From SYFY01 sp031385325 (GTDB lineage: Bacteria; Pseudomonadota; Gammaproteobacteria; Pseudomonadales; Azotimanducaceae), in assembly GCA_031385325.1 (NCBI GenBank), contig JANNBJ010000098.1:1-27981 (forward strand): 27,981 nucleotides of DNA, given 5' to 3'. The translations under genes and the position numbers were made by a program. Positions 8,901 to 16,143 of the stretch are shown in pieces (within the stretch, counting starts at the first letter, position 1; each line of letters starts with the position of its first letter). Below the pieces are notes generated by a model. It saw only the letters and a list, made by a program, of their open reading frames with translations, had not been told where the DNA came from and ran no database searches.

Positions 8901-9159
8901 GATCGATGTGCATGGCCCTCTGGTATTCGATCTGATTGATGTGGCCAACGAGCGATCGATTGGCGGAGGGGTGTATCACGTCACGCATCCCGGTGGGCGC
9001 AACTACTCAACCTTCCCGTTGAATGCAAACGAAGCAGAAGCACGGCGTGGCGCTCGATTCCACGCGCATGGAGGCACTCAAGGGCGCATCACACTGAAGC
9101 CTCAGCGAGTGCATCCCGATCTACCGTTTACCCTCGACTTGCGACGACTCGGCGGTTGA
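5911..9159 (+). CDS. Large transglutaminase-like protein with DUF2126 domain
   Basis: A 1082-residue protein. The N-terminal beta domain (about 1-100, HKTTYRFDHRVELFPHVIRLRPAPH) is the bacterial transglutaminase-like N region. The core thiol hydrolase fold has Cys180 (GSCRDSGWL), His229 (LHAWAEVYLP) and Asp245 (GLDPTSGL), so the catalytic triad is intact. From about residue 320 (DVRLTMGGEPTFVSIDD) to the end is the DUF2126 region, with GTGGGNHVTLGG, RPELLGSLLRFWQRHPSLSYL and LVEFRAFEMPPHAHMS. The GTG at 5911 is chosen because homologous proteins begin at this motif and it forms a GTGA overlap with the Anbu stop. The family co-occurs with circularly permuted ATP-grasp and alpha-E proteins in predicted peptide-synthesis or protein-modification systems. 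Biochemistry is unknown. Its 3' end overlaps the convergent EamA gene by 32 bases. Confidence 0.9.
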   Translation: MTIHVSLQHKTTYRFDHRVELFPHVIRLRPAPHCRTPVSAYSLKVTPEPHFVNWQQDPFGNYLARFVFPEPATELSIEVSLIADLTVINPFDFFLDEGVEKFPFDYEPQLRRDLTPYLEVTERGPKLTAWLAAMDTKDARTVDFLVALNQRLQQDVDYLVRMEPGVQTCEDTLGRRSGSCRDSGWLLVQILRHLGLAARFVSGYLVQLKADFEALDGPSGTTHDFTDLHAWAEVYLPGAGWIGLDPTSGLMAGEGHIPLACTPDPASAAPVTGATGPTTVEFSFSNEVIRVHEDPRVTMPFSGSAWKRVLKLGDKVDRDLERGDVRLTMGGEPTFVSIDDMEGPEWNFTALSESKHALSATLLDRLRAGYAPAGLVHRGQGKWYPGEPLPRWVMSLYWRTDGQPLVKHADVLSDSEVLGPFDSSHSRALMSGVARRLKLSEKHIFPGFEDVFLNLIKEQQLPENVSPTDSRLNDPLERERLARIFTTGLTAPVGYALPLKWQAKGRHGGWLSSEWRFRSGAMLLLPGDSPMGLRLPLASLPWVEPDEREVEAPVDPFSPREELPNAGEQVSEKVSSDKREIVHTALVIEARGGKLFAFMPPLERLESYLAVVDAIGDVASRLKLGVTLEGYEPPKDHRLRVLQITPDPGVIEVNVPPVTSFRELVTNTEELYAQARLTRLGTEKFMLDGRHTGTGGGNHVTLGGAKPEDSPFLRRPELLGSLLRFWQRHPSLSYLFSGLFIGPTSQAPRVDEARDDHLYELEIALDQLPQGDTDRPWIVDRVLRNFLVDLTGNTHRSEFCIDKLYSPDSAGGRRGLVEFRAFEMPPHAHMSTAQMLLIRALVARFWNKPYKAPMIRWGTDLHDRFMLRHFVWQDFEDVLRSMQRAGYAFEAEWFLPFLEFRFPFIGRIEARGMSLELHSALEPWHVLGEESTGQGTARYVDSSVERVQVLIRGLPGDRYAVSCNGRQVPLHPTGEQGTFVAGVRYKAWNPPSSMHSTIDVHGPLVFDLIDVANERSIGGGVYHVTHPGGRNYSTFPLNANEAEARRGARFHAHGGTQGRITLKPQRVHPDLPFTLDLRRLGG

Positions 9160-10033
9160 TGACGATCAGGCCGGCGCCCACCAGGATCAACGCCAGGGCA
9201 AAACGCGGGGTCAATGAATCGTCGAAAATCAACCAGCCTGCCAAGACCCCGAACAGCGGCGCAAGCAAGCTGAACGAAGCCATGTTCCCAACCGGATAGA
9301 TGGCCAGAATGCGTGCCCACAGCAGATAGCCGATGCTGGCTACTGCGATCACCTGAAACGCGAATATCCAGGCAATGGTCACGGTCATGTCGCGTATTGC
9401 GTCGCCGAAAGCTGGAGTTGCTGCCAATAGAAGGACCGCTGAGACACCGAGTTGAAATAGCATGACCTGTTCCGCAGGACGCCGGATCAGGACTGTGGTA
9501 CGGATGCCCAACGCGATTGCCGACCAGCAGATCGCCCCCGCAATAGCGAGAACATCACCGATCCAGGAAGTTGCCGACGGTTGCGAACTTGAGTCGGTGA
9601 GGCCCAGCGACAAGCCTGCAAACGCGATGATGAGACCGAGTAGCTTCCCGGGATGGAAGCGCTCTTCAGGGATCAGAAAGTGCGCGCCGATGGCGGTAAA
9701 CAGCGGCATGCTGTAGAAGAAGAGAGATACTCGTGAGACCGTGGTGTAGTCCAGCGCAATAAACAGGAGCGCAAACTCCAGCGCAAAAAGAACGCCCATC
9801 AACACGCCCCACTTTACGCTGCCGCCGCGAAAATCCAGCGGTTTGCGGAGAATGAGAGTCCATAAGAGTACGACTACAAAAGCGCACGCACTGCGCAAGC
9901 CTGATTGAAACATGGGCGACATGCCGGCGTTGACCAGCTTCACCAATGCCTGATTGAGACCAAGGATGGCGCTGAAACCGATCAGGAGCGAAGCACCAAG
10001 CCCATCGATGTGATCTTTGCGTTCCGGGAGCAT
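9128..10033 (-). CDS. EamA/DMT-family transporter
   Basis: A 301-residue inner-membrane protein of the drug/metabolite transporter superfamily. Two EamA repeats of about five helices each are visible: the first about residues 15-145, ending in LGLIIAFAGLSLGL, and the second about 158-295, ending in LALILVGAGLIVINRR. The paired motifs SLFFYSMPLFTAIGAHFLIPEE and ASFSLLAPLFGVLAGWLIFDD are typical of the YedA/RhaT-like group. The substrate is not inferable. The ATG at 10033 is taken over an upstream in-frame TTG at 10054. The gene converges on the transglutaminase gene, with a 32-base overlap of the 3' ends. Confidence 0.87.
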   Translation of the reverse strand: MLPERKDHIDGLGASLLIGFSAILGLNQALVKLVNAGMSPMFQSGLRSACAFVVVLLWTLILRKPLDFRGGSVKWGVLMGVLFALEFALLFIALDYTTVSRVSLFFYSMPLFTAIGAHFLIPEERFHPGKLLGLIIAFAGLSLGLTDSSSQPSATSWIGDVLAIAGAICWSAIALGIRTTVLIRRPAEQVMLFQLGVSAVLLLAATPAFGDAIRDMTVTIAWIFAFQVIAVASIGYLLWARILAIYPVGNMASFSLLAPLFGVLAGWLIFDDSLTPRFALALILVGAGLIVINRRVVASRG

Positions 10034-10034
10034 C

Positions 10035-10065
10035 AGGCGCCAGTCTGGTGACAAGGCGCCAGTCT
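10035..10065. repeat. Short direct repeat before the EamA start codon
   Basis: AGGCGCCAGTCT occurs at 10035-10046 and 10054-10065, a 19-base period, immediately upstream of the EamA start codon. Each copy contains the palindrome GGCGCC. It may be an operator or a small duplication. Confidence 0.45.
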
Positions 10066-10111
10066 ACGAGTAGTTGTGGCGATGGGTAAACCGCGAGCCG
10101 TCAGGCTGTCT

Positions 10112-10885
10112 TCAGGCAGCGGTCAGCTGGACGTTGTCGATGAGGCGCACCGCATGAGAGCCGCAATCCATGAGCACCGCGCCAAAACGTCGCCCGGCAT
10201 GAGTCTCGACGTAGTCCACTGCAAATCCGGCTCGTACCAGCTCGTCATGTATGGTTCGATCCGGGGCTTCAGCGCGTAGCAATCGGCTGAAGTTTGGTGC
10301 CAGGCAACGAGCTTCCGGTGTGAGCCTTGCGTTTCGCGAACTCAGTGCAAGCCCATCGGCGTCGCGCACTGTCGCAACCGGAACGATCTCAACGGACAGA
10401 AAAAACGCCTTTGCCATGTCTGCTATGAGGGATAGCTGCTGGTAGTCCTTTTCCCCAAAGTATGCCCGTTGGGGCTGGACGATATTCAGCAGTTTCAGAA
10501 CTACCGTGAGGACACCGGTGAAGTGGCCAGGTCGGTGTGCGCCGCAAAGCGTCTGACTGAAACCAAGTTCATCAACGCGGAAGCGATAGTTGTCCGCATA
10601 CAGTTCGTCGAATTCAGGCATCAGCACGAAGTCCACCCCTCGCGTGCGGGCAAGCTCGAGATCCGACTCGAGTGTGGAGGGATAGTTGGTCAAATCCTCC
10701 GGATTGTTGAATTGCGTCGGATTCACATAGATGCTCAGGACGGTGCAGTCGTTTTCGCTCACTGAACGATCGAGCAAGGCAGCATGACCTGCATGGAGTG
10801 CGCCCATGGTTGGAACGAAGCCGACAGAGTTCGGGATCTGTCTGCGAATCGACTGCCACTCACGAATTGAATGGATGACGTTCAT
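10112..10885 (-). CDS. panC: Pantothenate synthetase
   Basis: A 257-residue cytosolic enzyme condensing pantoate and beta-alanine with ATP to give pantothenate, for coenzyme A synthesis. Nucleotidyltransferase-fold motifs are present: PTMGALHAGHAAL (HIGH-like) near residues 25-37, IYVNPTQFN, RPGHFTGVLTVVLKL, YFGEKDYQQL and ALSSRNARL (KMSKS-like position). It is somewhat shorter than the usual 280 residues, mostly at the C-terminal end. Its ATG overlaps the panB stop (ATGA), so it is translated after panB as a coupled pair. Confidence 0.97.
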   Translation of the reverse strand: MNVIHSIREWQSIRRQIPNSVGFVPTMGALHAGHAALLDRSVSENDCTVLSIYVNPTQFNNPEDLTNYPSTLESDLELARTRGVDFVLMPEFDELYADNYRFRVDELGFSQTLCGAHRPGHFTGVLTVVLKLLNIVQPQRAYFGEKDYQQLSLIADMAKAFFLSVEIVPVATVRDADGLALSSRNARLTPEARCLAPNFSRLLRAEAPDRTIHDELVRAGFAVDYVETHAGRRFGAVLMDCGSHAVRLIDNVQLTAA

Positions 10886-11670
10886 GTGTAGGACTCCTCC
10901 GGGTTTGGGAACACACGGCTGCGCACGTCACTATGAAACTGGTTGACCGCCAACTTCACCGAGGCATGCGTGTCGGCATAGTGACGAAGAAACTTCGGCT
11001 TGAAGGTTTCGTTCATGCCGAGCATGTCCTGGAGTACGAGTACCTGACCATCTACGCTGTCACCGGCGCCGATACCGATGACCGGAATCTGTAACGCTTC
11101 GCTGACGGCTCGACCGAGAATGCTGGGAACACACTCAAGGACGATGGCGAAACAACCGGCATGCTCAAGTCGTTGCGCGGAATTCATCATCTGCGCGGCC
11201 GCGCCTTCTGAGCGTCCCTGAACCCTGTGCCCTCCCAGCAATTCAACTGACTGTGGTGTAAGGCCCAGATGCCCCATGACCGGCACACCGGACTCGACGA
11301 TATGCCTCATGAGGTCGAGTTGGCCCGCCTCCCCTTCGATTTTTACTGCATTCGCGCCGGCTTGCATAAGCGAGCCCACGGCATTCATGGCGTGCTCCAG
11401 GCCCTTTCTGACACTCAGGAAGGGCATGTCTGCAACAATGAACTTGTCGGGTGCTCCGCGTCGAACTGCCGCGGTGTGCAGGGCCATCATGGCGACATCA
11501 GCGTGTAACGTGCTTGGGTGGCCGTGTTGCACCATGGCCACGCTATCGCCAATCAACAACACATCCACGTCCGACTGGTTCAACAATCGCGCGAACGCGA
11601 AGTCGTAACAGGTCAGCATGGAAATTGGAGAGCGGATGCGTTTTCGCGTCTTGAAATCAAGAATGTTCAT
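10882..11670 (-). CDS. panB: 3-methyl-2-oxobutanoate hydroxymethyltransferase
   Basis: A 262-residue TIM-barrel enzyme transferring a hydroxymethyl group from methylene-tetrahydrofolate to ketoisovalerate, the first step of pantothenate synthesis. Motifs: ISMLTCYDFAFA, LLIGDSVAMVQHGH (metal-binding Asp), VADMPFLSV, VKIEGE, MGHLGLTPQS, IVLECVP and IGIGAG. The ATG at 11670 is chosen because MNILDFKTRKR matches the usual N terminus and AGGACAGG lies upstream; an in-frame start at 11718 would add 16 unrelated residues. It overlaps panC by 4 bases. The 153-base gap upstream (11671-11823) presumably holds the promoter, though no clear hexamers were found. Confidence 0.97.
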   Translation of the reverse strand: MNILDFKTRKRIRSPISMLTCYDFAFARLLNQSDVDVLLIGDSVAMVQHGHPSTLHADVAMMALHTAAVRRGAPDKFIVADMPFLSVRKGLEHAMNAVGSLMQAGANAVKIEGEAGQLDLMRHIVESGVPVMGHLGLTPQSVELLGGHRVQGRSEGAAAQMMNSAQRLEHAGCFAIVLECVPSILGRAVSEALQIPVIGIGAGDSVDGQVLVLQDMLGMNETFKPKFLRHYADTHASVKLAVNQFHSDVRSRVFPNPEESYT

Positions 11671-11823
11671 GATGGGTACCTGTCCTGTTGGGATCAAGTC
11701 CTTCACGTGATGACTCACGGGAATAGGGACGTAACTACAAACTCTGTTCTTTCTCTGGGTGGTCCCGGTTTCGGCGAAAAAATCCGGGCCAGATAAAAAA
11801 GTACTACGTTGTTCCGGCGCTGT

Positions 11824-13338
11824 CTACTGGCGAATGGCCGGCATTGGCAAAACCTTTCTGGGATCTGGAAGTGACTGGCGAGTGATTCGGATGCCTGCCC
11901 CGGCGGTCCAGTTCAAGTCTCGATCAAACCGCAAAGTCCTTGCAGCGTAGTCGATTTGTTGTAGACGAGCCGTTTGGTCGGAATTTTCGAGTTCAAGTTC
12001 GTCGCCGACTTCACCTGGAATGGCAAACCCATCAAAGAACACCAGAACGTCGTTGACTTCCATCACCCTTCCAGCTCCGCTGGCCAGGGTATGTGCATGC
12101 CAGATTATCGGCAGTTCGTCCTCCCCCGAAGCTGATTCGACGTTTTCCATGCTGGTGAAAATCGTCGCCCGTGGTTTGTTGTCCCGGCTGCCATAACAAT
12201 CGGTATTGTTCGCAAAAAGGTTGCCGAAAACGCGATTGTCGTTGGCCCTCAGTGGTGTGCCGGTCGAACCGCTTACTGCCTGGCATCGGTTGGCTACGAA
12301 CCGGTTGGCGTAGACACGATTGCCGTAGTTGTAGAGGGCTTCCTGTTCGTAAACCGCAAAGTGAATGGCACCACCTTCGTTGTCGCTAAACAGATTGCTG
12401 CGCACGATTCCCAGTTGTTGGCTGTATTGGATGCCGTTGTACTTGTCAGGCCGGCTTGATCCGGTAACGTGGGAAAAGTTGTTACCTTCGAACAGATTGC
12501 GCTTGGTTGCGTCGAATCGCATCGGCGCGTCACTGATGCCCTCGCAGTCGTAGATCTCCGAGGCTTTTTGCCGTTCATTGTGGAGATAGTTGCTCCGCAT
12601 CACGTTGAAGTTGCTGCACCGGATGCTGATCAGGCTGTGGCGAGCAAACTCAAGGTGGTTGAAGGCAACGATATTGTGATCTGATTCCTGCAGCACGATG
12701 CTGTCGTTGCCGCGATAGAAGCTGTTTTTTTCAACATGATTGAAGTGACTGCGTACCAGCTTCAGACCACCGGTGGTGCCACGTGCCAGCGCTTCAATGA
12801 ATTTGTTGGCGGATATGACGTTGTAGTGAGCATCCTCCAGACGCCCCCATCCCAGTGAGTCGCGTAGTACGAGGCCGGATATGGTGATGTGCTGCACACC
12901 CTTGAGCTGGATTGCGGGTTCATCCTGAACAGAGATCGCAACGACTTCGCCAGTGTGGTTGCGGTATGTGATCGGCGCCTGCGAGGTGCCGGACGCCGTT
13001 GGCCGGATTGGAGATGAGTAGAGTCCGGCGCGAAGTACGATCACATCGCCTGCCTGGGCCATGTTGTTGGCGGCATCGAGTCCGTTGAAGGCGAGCTCTC
13101 TGCCGGCACTACAGGTGCGGGTCGATGGATCGTAGTTTGTACACGGACTCTGCTGAATCCGGTCATCAACATAGTACAAACGCGGGGTTACGGAAGCCCC
13201 CGCAAACGGTGCAGTGGAGGGGGGCGACGGTACACGGTAGCCGCCGATTGACGTACAAGCGGCCAGGAGACTGACGAAGATCAGCCCATACCACGCAGAT
13301 CGGCTACTCGAGTTTCGGCTCAAAGTGCTCAGCAACAT
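11824..13338 (-). CDS. Right-handed parallel beta-helix lipoprotein
   Basis: A 504-residue predicted exported lipoprotein. The signal sequence has a lipobox LLAAC with Cys28 (after WYGLIFVSLLAA). A proline/serine linker leads to a beta-helix region with repeated short strands and Asn turns. It begins DVIVLRAGLY...APITYRN, which resembles the first coils of PL6/chondroitinase-B-type and other carbohydrate-active helices. Further coils are HNIVAFNHLEF, FNVMRSNYLH, RNLFEGNNF, NRVYANRFV and NRVFGNLFANN. The last about 100 residues form a separate beta-rich tail. It may act on or bind a polysaccharide in the envelope, but catalytic residues are not assignable and no enzyme activity is claimed. The ATG has GAGGGA 5 bases upstream and overlaps yggX by 35 bases. 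Paired Cys residues suggest disulfides. Confidence 0.8.
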   Translation of the reverse strand: MLLSTLSRNSSSRSAWYGLIFVSLLAACTSIGGYRVPSPPSTAPFAGASVTPRLYYVDDRIQQSPCTNYDPSTRTCSAGRELAFNGLDAANNMAQAGDVIVLRAGLYSSPIRPTASGTSQAPITYRNHTGEVVAISVQDEPAIQLKGVQHITISGLVLRDSLGWGRLEDAHYNVISANKFIEALARGTTGGLKLVRSHFNHVEKNSFYRGNDSIVLQESDHNIVAFNHLEFARHSLISIRCSNFNVMRSNYLHNERQKASEIYDCEGISDAPMRFDATKRNLFEGNNFSHVTGSSRPDKYNGIQYSQQLGIVRSNLFSDNEGGAIHFAVYEQEALYNYGNRVYANRFVANRCQAVSGSTGTPLRANDNRVFGNLFANNTDCYGSRDNKPRATIFTSMENVESASGEDELPIIWHAHTLASGAGRVMEVNDVLVFFDGFAIPGEVGDELELENSDQTARLQQIDYAARTLRFDRDLNWTAGAGIRITRQSLPDPRKVLPMPAIRQ

Positions 13339-13576
13339 CTGTTCCCTCGTTGTTGAAGAAGCGCTCCATCTGTTCGTTCAGATAACGTCTGGCTTCCGGC
13401 TCGATGAGCCGCAGGTGCTTCTCGTTGATAAGGGTGGTCTGCAGTGCTTGCCACTCCGTCCATGCCTGTTTTGAGATGGTTGCGAAGATGGTTTCACCAC
13501 GTTTGCCTGGCAATGGTGGAACATCCAGACCCTCCAGAGAAGTTCCGTATTTACGGCACGTTATCATTCTTGTCAC
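13304..13576 (-). CDS. yggX: Probable Fe(2+)-trafficking protein YggX
   Basis: A 90-residue protein of the YggX family, small cytosolic proteins linked to iron handling and protection of Fe-S clusters from oxidation. Diagnostic motifs are TCRKYG near the N terminus (with the family cysteine), EGLDVPPLPG, ISKQAWTEWQALQTTLINE and RRYLNEQMERFF. The GTG at 13576 is chosen because VTRMITCRKYG aligns with the usual MSRTVMC-type start and it forms a GTGA overlap with the mutY stop. An upstream ATG (13585) is possible but only 2 bases from AAGGAG. mutY-yggX is a conserved gammaproteobacterial pair, sensible because MutY carries a 4Fe-4S cluster. Confidence 0.93.
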   Translation of the reverse strand: MTRMITCRKYGTSLEGLDVPPLPGKRGETIFATISKQAWTEWQALQTTLINEKHLRLIEPEARRYLNEQMERFFNNEGTDVAEHFEPKLE

Positions 13577-14637
13577 GTTGACCATGTCTCCTTGAGTTCG
13601 CGCAACAACCGACTGGCCACTGCCGACAGACCGATCGGTTGATTGTCTCCGGGGGAGTACCAGAGACGATCGGCGTGTTCAGCTATCTGACGTGTCGAGT
13701 TGCTGGCTATTTCAAAAACCCGCGGACGTACTTGCAACCGGAAATGCGTAAAAGTATGGATAAACGGCTGAATCACGATTGAAGCATGTTCGATCAACTC
13801 CGTCCCGAATTCTTCCTCAAATCCTTGATGCGTGGTGGTACTCGGCCTCTCCGGAGGCGACCACAGCCCGCCCCAGATGCCTGTTGGAGGTCGCCGTTCG
13901 AGCAAACATGCGCCATCTCTTCTGATCATGAGAGCGAAAATCCGCTCCTGCTCAGGCAGGGGACGTCTTGGTTTGGGCTGAGGAAAGCGATCGACTGCGC
14001 CAGAGAGACGTGCGTCGCACCGCTCGAAGAGGGGGCATTCAGTACAAACCGGTTTACTCCGAGTGCACACCATCGCACCCAGATCCATGATGGCTTGGGT
14101 GTAGTCGGCGACCTGTTCGTTGGGTGTGTGTTCCTCGGCGAGGGTCCACAGGTGCCTGGACACAGCAGCATCGCCTGGATATCCCGCGACTGAATGAAAC
14201 CGGCAGAGTACACGCTTGACGTTGCCGTCGAGTATGGCGGCCCTCACGCCATAGGCTAAGGCCGCGATGGCGCCCGCTGTCGAGCGGCCGACGCCGGGCA
14301 AAAATTCAAGCGCTTGAATATCGATGGGAAATTGACCGCCATGGTCTTGCATGAGGACTTGCGCAGCTTTATGCAGATTGCGAGCGCGGCTGTAGTAACC
14401 GAGGCCAGACCACAAATGGAGCACTTCATCGATCGGAGCCTTCGAAAGGCTCGCCAAATCAGGGAACCGGCTGAGAAATCTCTCGTAGTAGGGCAGTACT
14501 GTCTGTACCTGGGTCTGTTGCAACATGACTTCTGACAACCAGACCCGATACGGTGAACGAGGGTGCTGCCAAGGTAGATGTTTGCGGCCATGCAGGGCGT
14601 ACCAAGCCAACACCTGATCCGCAAACCAGTCACTCAC
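13573..14637 (-). CDS. mutY: A/G-specific adenine glycosylase MutY
   Basis: A 354-residue base-excision repair enzyme that removes adenine mispaired with 8-oxoguanine. The HhH-GPD domain has catalytic Glu36 (LSEVMLQQTQVQTV) and Asp137 (AILDGNVKRV), with the helix-hairpin-helix LPGVGRSTAGAIA at about 113-125. The 4Fe-4S loop has Cys191, Cys198, Cys201 and Cys207 (C-x6-C-x2-C-x5-C). A C-terminal NUDIX-like 8-oxoG recognition domain occupies about 225-345 (RRPPTGIWGGLWSPPE). The start is GTG at 14637 (MSDWFADQVLAWY). It is followed by yggX with a 4-base overlap. Confidence 0.97.
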   Translation of the reverse strand: MSDWFADQVLAWYALHGRKHLPWQHPRSPYRVWLSEVMLQQTQVQTVLPYYERFLSRFPDLASLSKAPIDEVLHLWSGLGYYSRARNLHKAAQVLMQDHGGQFPIDIQALEFLPGVGRSTAGAIAALAYGVRAAILDGNVKRVLCRFHSVAGYPGDAAVSRHLWTLAEEHTPNEQVADYTQAIMDLGAMVCTRSKPVCTECPLFERCDARLSGAVDRFPQPKPRRPLPEQERIFALMIRRDGACLLERRPPTGIWGGLWSPPERPSTTTHQGFEEEFGTELIEHASIVIQPFIHTFTHFRLQVRPRVFEIASNSTRQIAEHADRLWYSPGDNQPIGLSAVASRLLRELKETWST

Positions 14638-14684
14638 TGAAGGTCTCGAATCGAAAAGTCGATCGGGTCAGCAGGGACGACGGG

Positions 14685-14900
14685 CTATCGCGGTGGGGTC
14701 GACGCGCCACGCCAAAGACGGCCGGGCAGCATGATGCGTGGCCAGCGAAAACGGCTGGACGTTCTCGTCCTGCATACGGACACGTGTTTGAGCAGGCCAC
14801 TTTCTGCCTGCTCAAATGATGCGAACGGACCGACAATCTGATTGCCTCGTACATGGAAGTACCATCGATTGTCGCCGTCCTGATAGATCCTGTCGTTCAT
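14685..14900 (-). CDS. Small DUF6316-like protein
   Basis: A 71-residue protein. MNDRIYQDGDNRWYFHVRGNQIVGPFASFEQAESGLLKHV looks like the DUF6316 pattern (short protein with R-x-Y...WYF..R......GPF....EAE) found widely in marine Gammaproteobacteria. I assign it from memory of that pattern. The arginine-rich tail (RTRTSSRFRWPRIMLPGRLW) goes beyond the core. The ATG at 14900 has ACAGG about 8 bases upstream; longer in-frame starts (14945, 15089) lack ribosome sites and family similarity. It lies 47 bases upstream of mutY on the same strand. Function unknown. Confidence 0.62.
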   Translation of the reverse strand: MNDRIYQDGDNRWYFHVRGNQIVGPFASFEQAESGLLKHVSVCRTRTSSRFRWPRIMLPGRLWRGASTPPR

Positions 14901-15026
14901 GAAATACCTGTGAACTTCGTCATGCCACGTAAGGAAGATGTCCATTGCAGCACAAAGTCTGCGCGAGGCTGTTCGAAGGTTGTAAGCGAACCCATGGTGG
15001 GTCGAGCTAGTATAAGCAGTAACACC

Positions 15027-15455
15027 ATGACGACAGTCGGATATCAAGCGGATATGGCCGTAGACAGCTTTGACCCAGCCAGCATGCAACCCGTTCTTAC
15101 GCCCGTGCTTCTCGCGGAACTCATCGCGCTAGATGACCGATTGGATCAACCAGGTCTTGGGCTGGATACCAACGCAGTCAAGCGTACTGCTGTGGTCGCT
15201 CGCCATGGCAGTGTGGATTGGGCTGCGGCTGCGGCCACGCTGGTCGATGCTGATCTTCTAACGTTGATCAGGGTTTTTGCGAAGGGTGAAAAAGAAGTGC
15301 CCGGTTGGGAGGCCGGCGCGAAATCGCCAGTGATTCCGCTGGTTCGCGAGCTCAAAAAACGCGGAACTTTTCCCTCTGAACTGACCATCTGGATCAAGGC
15401 CAATTCGGAAAACCGATTTCTCCCGCACGGCAGCCTGATGGATCGTCTGAAGTAG
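15027..15455 (+). CDS. Conserved-looking hypothetical protein upstream of hisB
   Basis: A 142-residue cytosolic protein with no known function. The centre LTPVLLAELIALDDRLDQPGLGL and the C-terminal part LLTLIRVFAKGEKEVPGWEAG...SPVIPLVRELKKRG...IWIKANSENRFLPHGSLMDRLK read as an all-helical conserved domain. I believe similar short proteins occur in other Gammaproteobacteria. TATAAG at 15011-15016 may be its -10. Transcription would then begin near 15023, almost at this ATG, so ATG 15054 (MAVDSFDPAS) is a serious alternative. It lies 86 bases before hisB on the same strand. Confidence 0.65.
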   Translation: MTTVGYQADMAVDSFDPASMQPVLTPVLLAELIALDDRLDQPGLGLDTNAVKRTAVVARHGSVDWAAAAATLVDADLLTLIRVFAKGEKEVPGWEAGAKSPVIPLVRELKKRGTFPSELTIWIKANSENRFLPHGSLMDRLK

Positions 15456-15506
15456 GACGCTGAAGGGGGTCTGCTTTCGCGGATGCTGGCGACAATTCCG
15501 AACAGG

Positions 15507-15512
15507 TATACT
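15507..15512 (+). promoter_or_regulatory. Possible -10 element upstream of hisB
   Basis: TATACT (five of six consensus bases), 30 bases before the hisB ATG. No good -35 is seen at 16-18 bp. Tentative; hisB could also be read through from the hypothetical gene. Confidence 0.3.
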
Positions 15513-15541
15513 GCCGCGCCTTCTTTTTCAGTACACCTTCA

Positions 15542-16135
15542 ATGGCCAATCGAACCGCTGATGTCACTCGCAACACCCAGGAAACGCGTATCTCGCTTCG
15601 CCTGGACCTGGATGGCACAGGTGCACATCAACTTGCGACCGGCCTGCCCTTTTTCGATCACATGCTGGCGCAAGTTGCCCGTCACGGATCAATCGACCTG
15701 GATGTCAAAGCCGAGGGAGATCTGGAGGTGGATGCCCATCACACGGTGGAGGATGTCGGCATCGTTCTTGGTCAAGCCTTTGCGCAGGCTGCAGGTAACA
15801 AGACTGGACTGTTTCGTTATGGGCATGCGTATGTACCACTGGATGAAGCGCTGTCCAGGGCGGTGATTGATCTGTCGGGGCGTCCGGGACTGTTTTATCA
15901 CGTGAGTTACACCAGAGCGCGGATCGGCGATTTTGATGTCGATCTGCTGCGGGAGTTCTTCCAGGGTTTCGTCAATCACGCCCAGGCAACGGTGCATCTG
16001 GACAATCTGCGCGGCGACAACGCACACCATCAGGCGGAGACCCTGTTCAAGGCCTTTGGTCGAGCCTTGAGAATGGCGGTTACAGCAGATCCCAGAATGG
16101 GTGGAGTGATCCCTTCGACCAAAGGTTCGTTATAG
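15542..16135 (+). CDS. hisB: Imidazoleglycerol-phosphate dehydratase
   Basis: A 197-residue monofunctional HisB catalysing the sixth step of histidine synthesis (IGP to imidazole-acetol phosphate), a Mn-dependent 24-mer enzyme. Family motifs are LDLDGTG, GLPFFDHMLAQVARHG (residues about 37-52), DAHHTVEDVGIVLGQA, DLSGRPGLF and the second metal motif HLDNLRGDNAHHQAE. The length is typical of the dehydratase without a phosphatase domain. No strong ribosome site precedes the ATG. It is followed after 8 bases by hisA, with no hisH in between. Confidence 0.97.
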   Translation: MANRTADVTRNTQETRISLRLDLDGTGAHQLATGLPFFDHMLAQVARHGSIDLDVKAEGDLEVDAHHTVEDVGIVLGQAFAQAAGNKTGLFRYGHAYVPLDEALSRAVIDLSGRPGLFYHVSYTRARIGDFDVDLLREFFQGFVNHAQATVHLDNLRGDNAHHQAETLFKAFGRALRMAVTADPRMGGVIPSTKGSL

Positions 16136-16143
16136 GCCTGACC

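Noticed and set aside
14853..15026. Extended N terminus of the hypothetical gene before hisB
   Set aside because: This stretch overlaps the DUF6316-like gene on the other strand, and conserved-looking sequence begins only after residue 59. A later ATG is used.
15507..15541. Histidine-type attenuator leader upstream of hisB
   Set aside because: No run of His codons or terminator/antiterminator pair is present in the 86-base gap.
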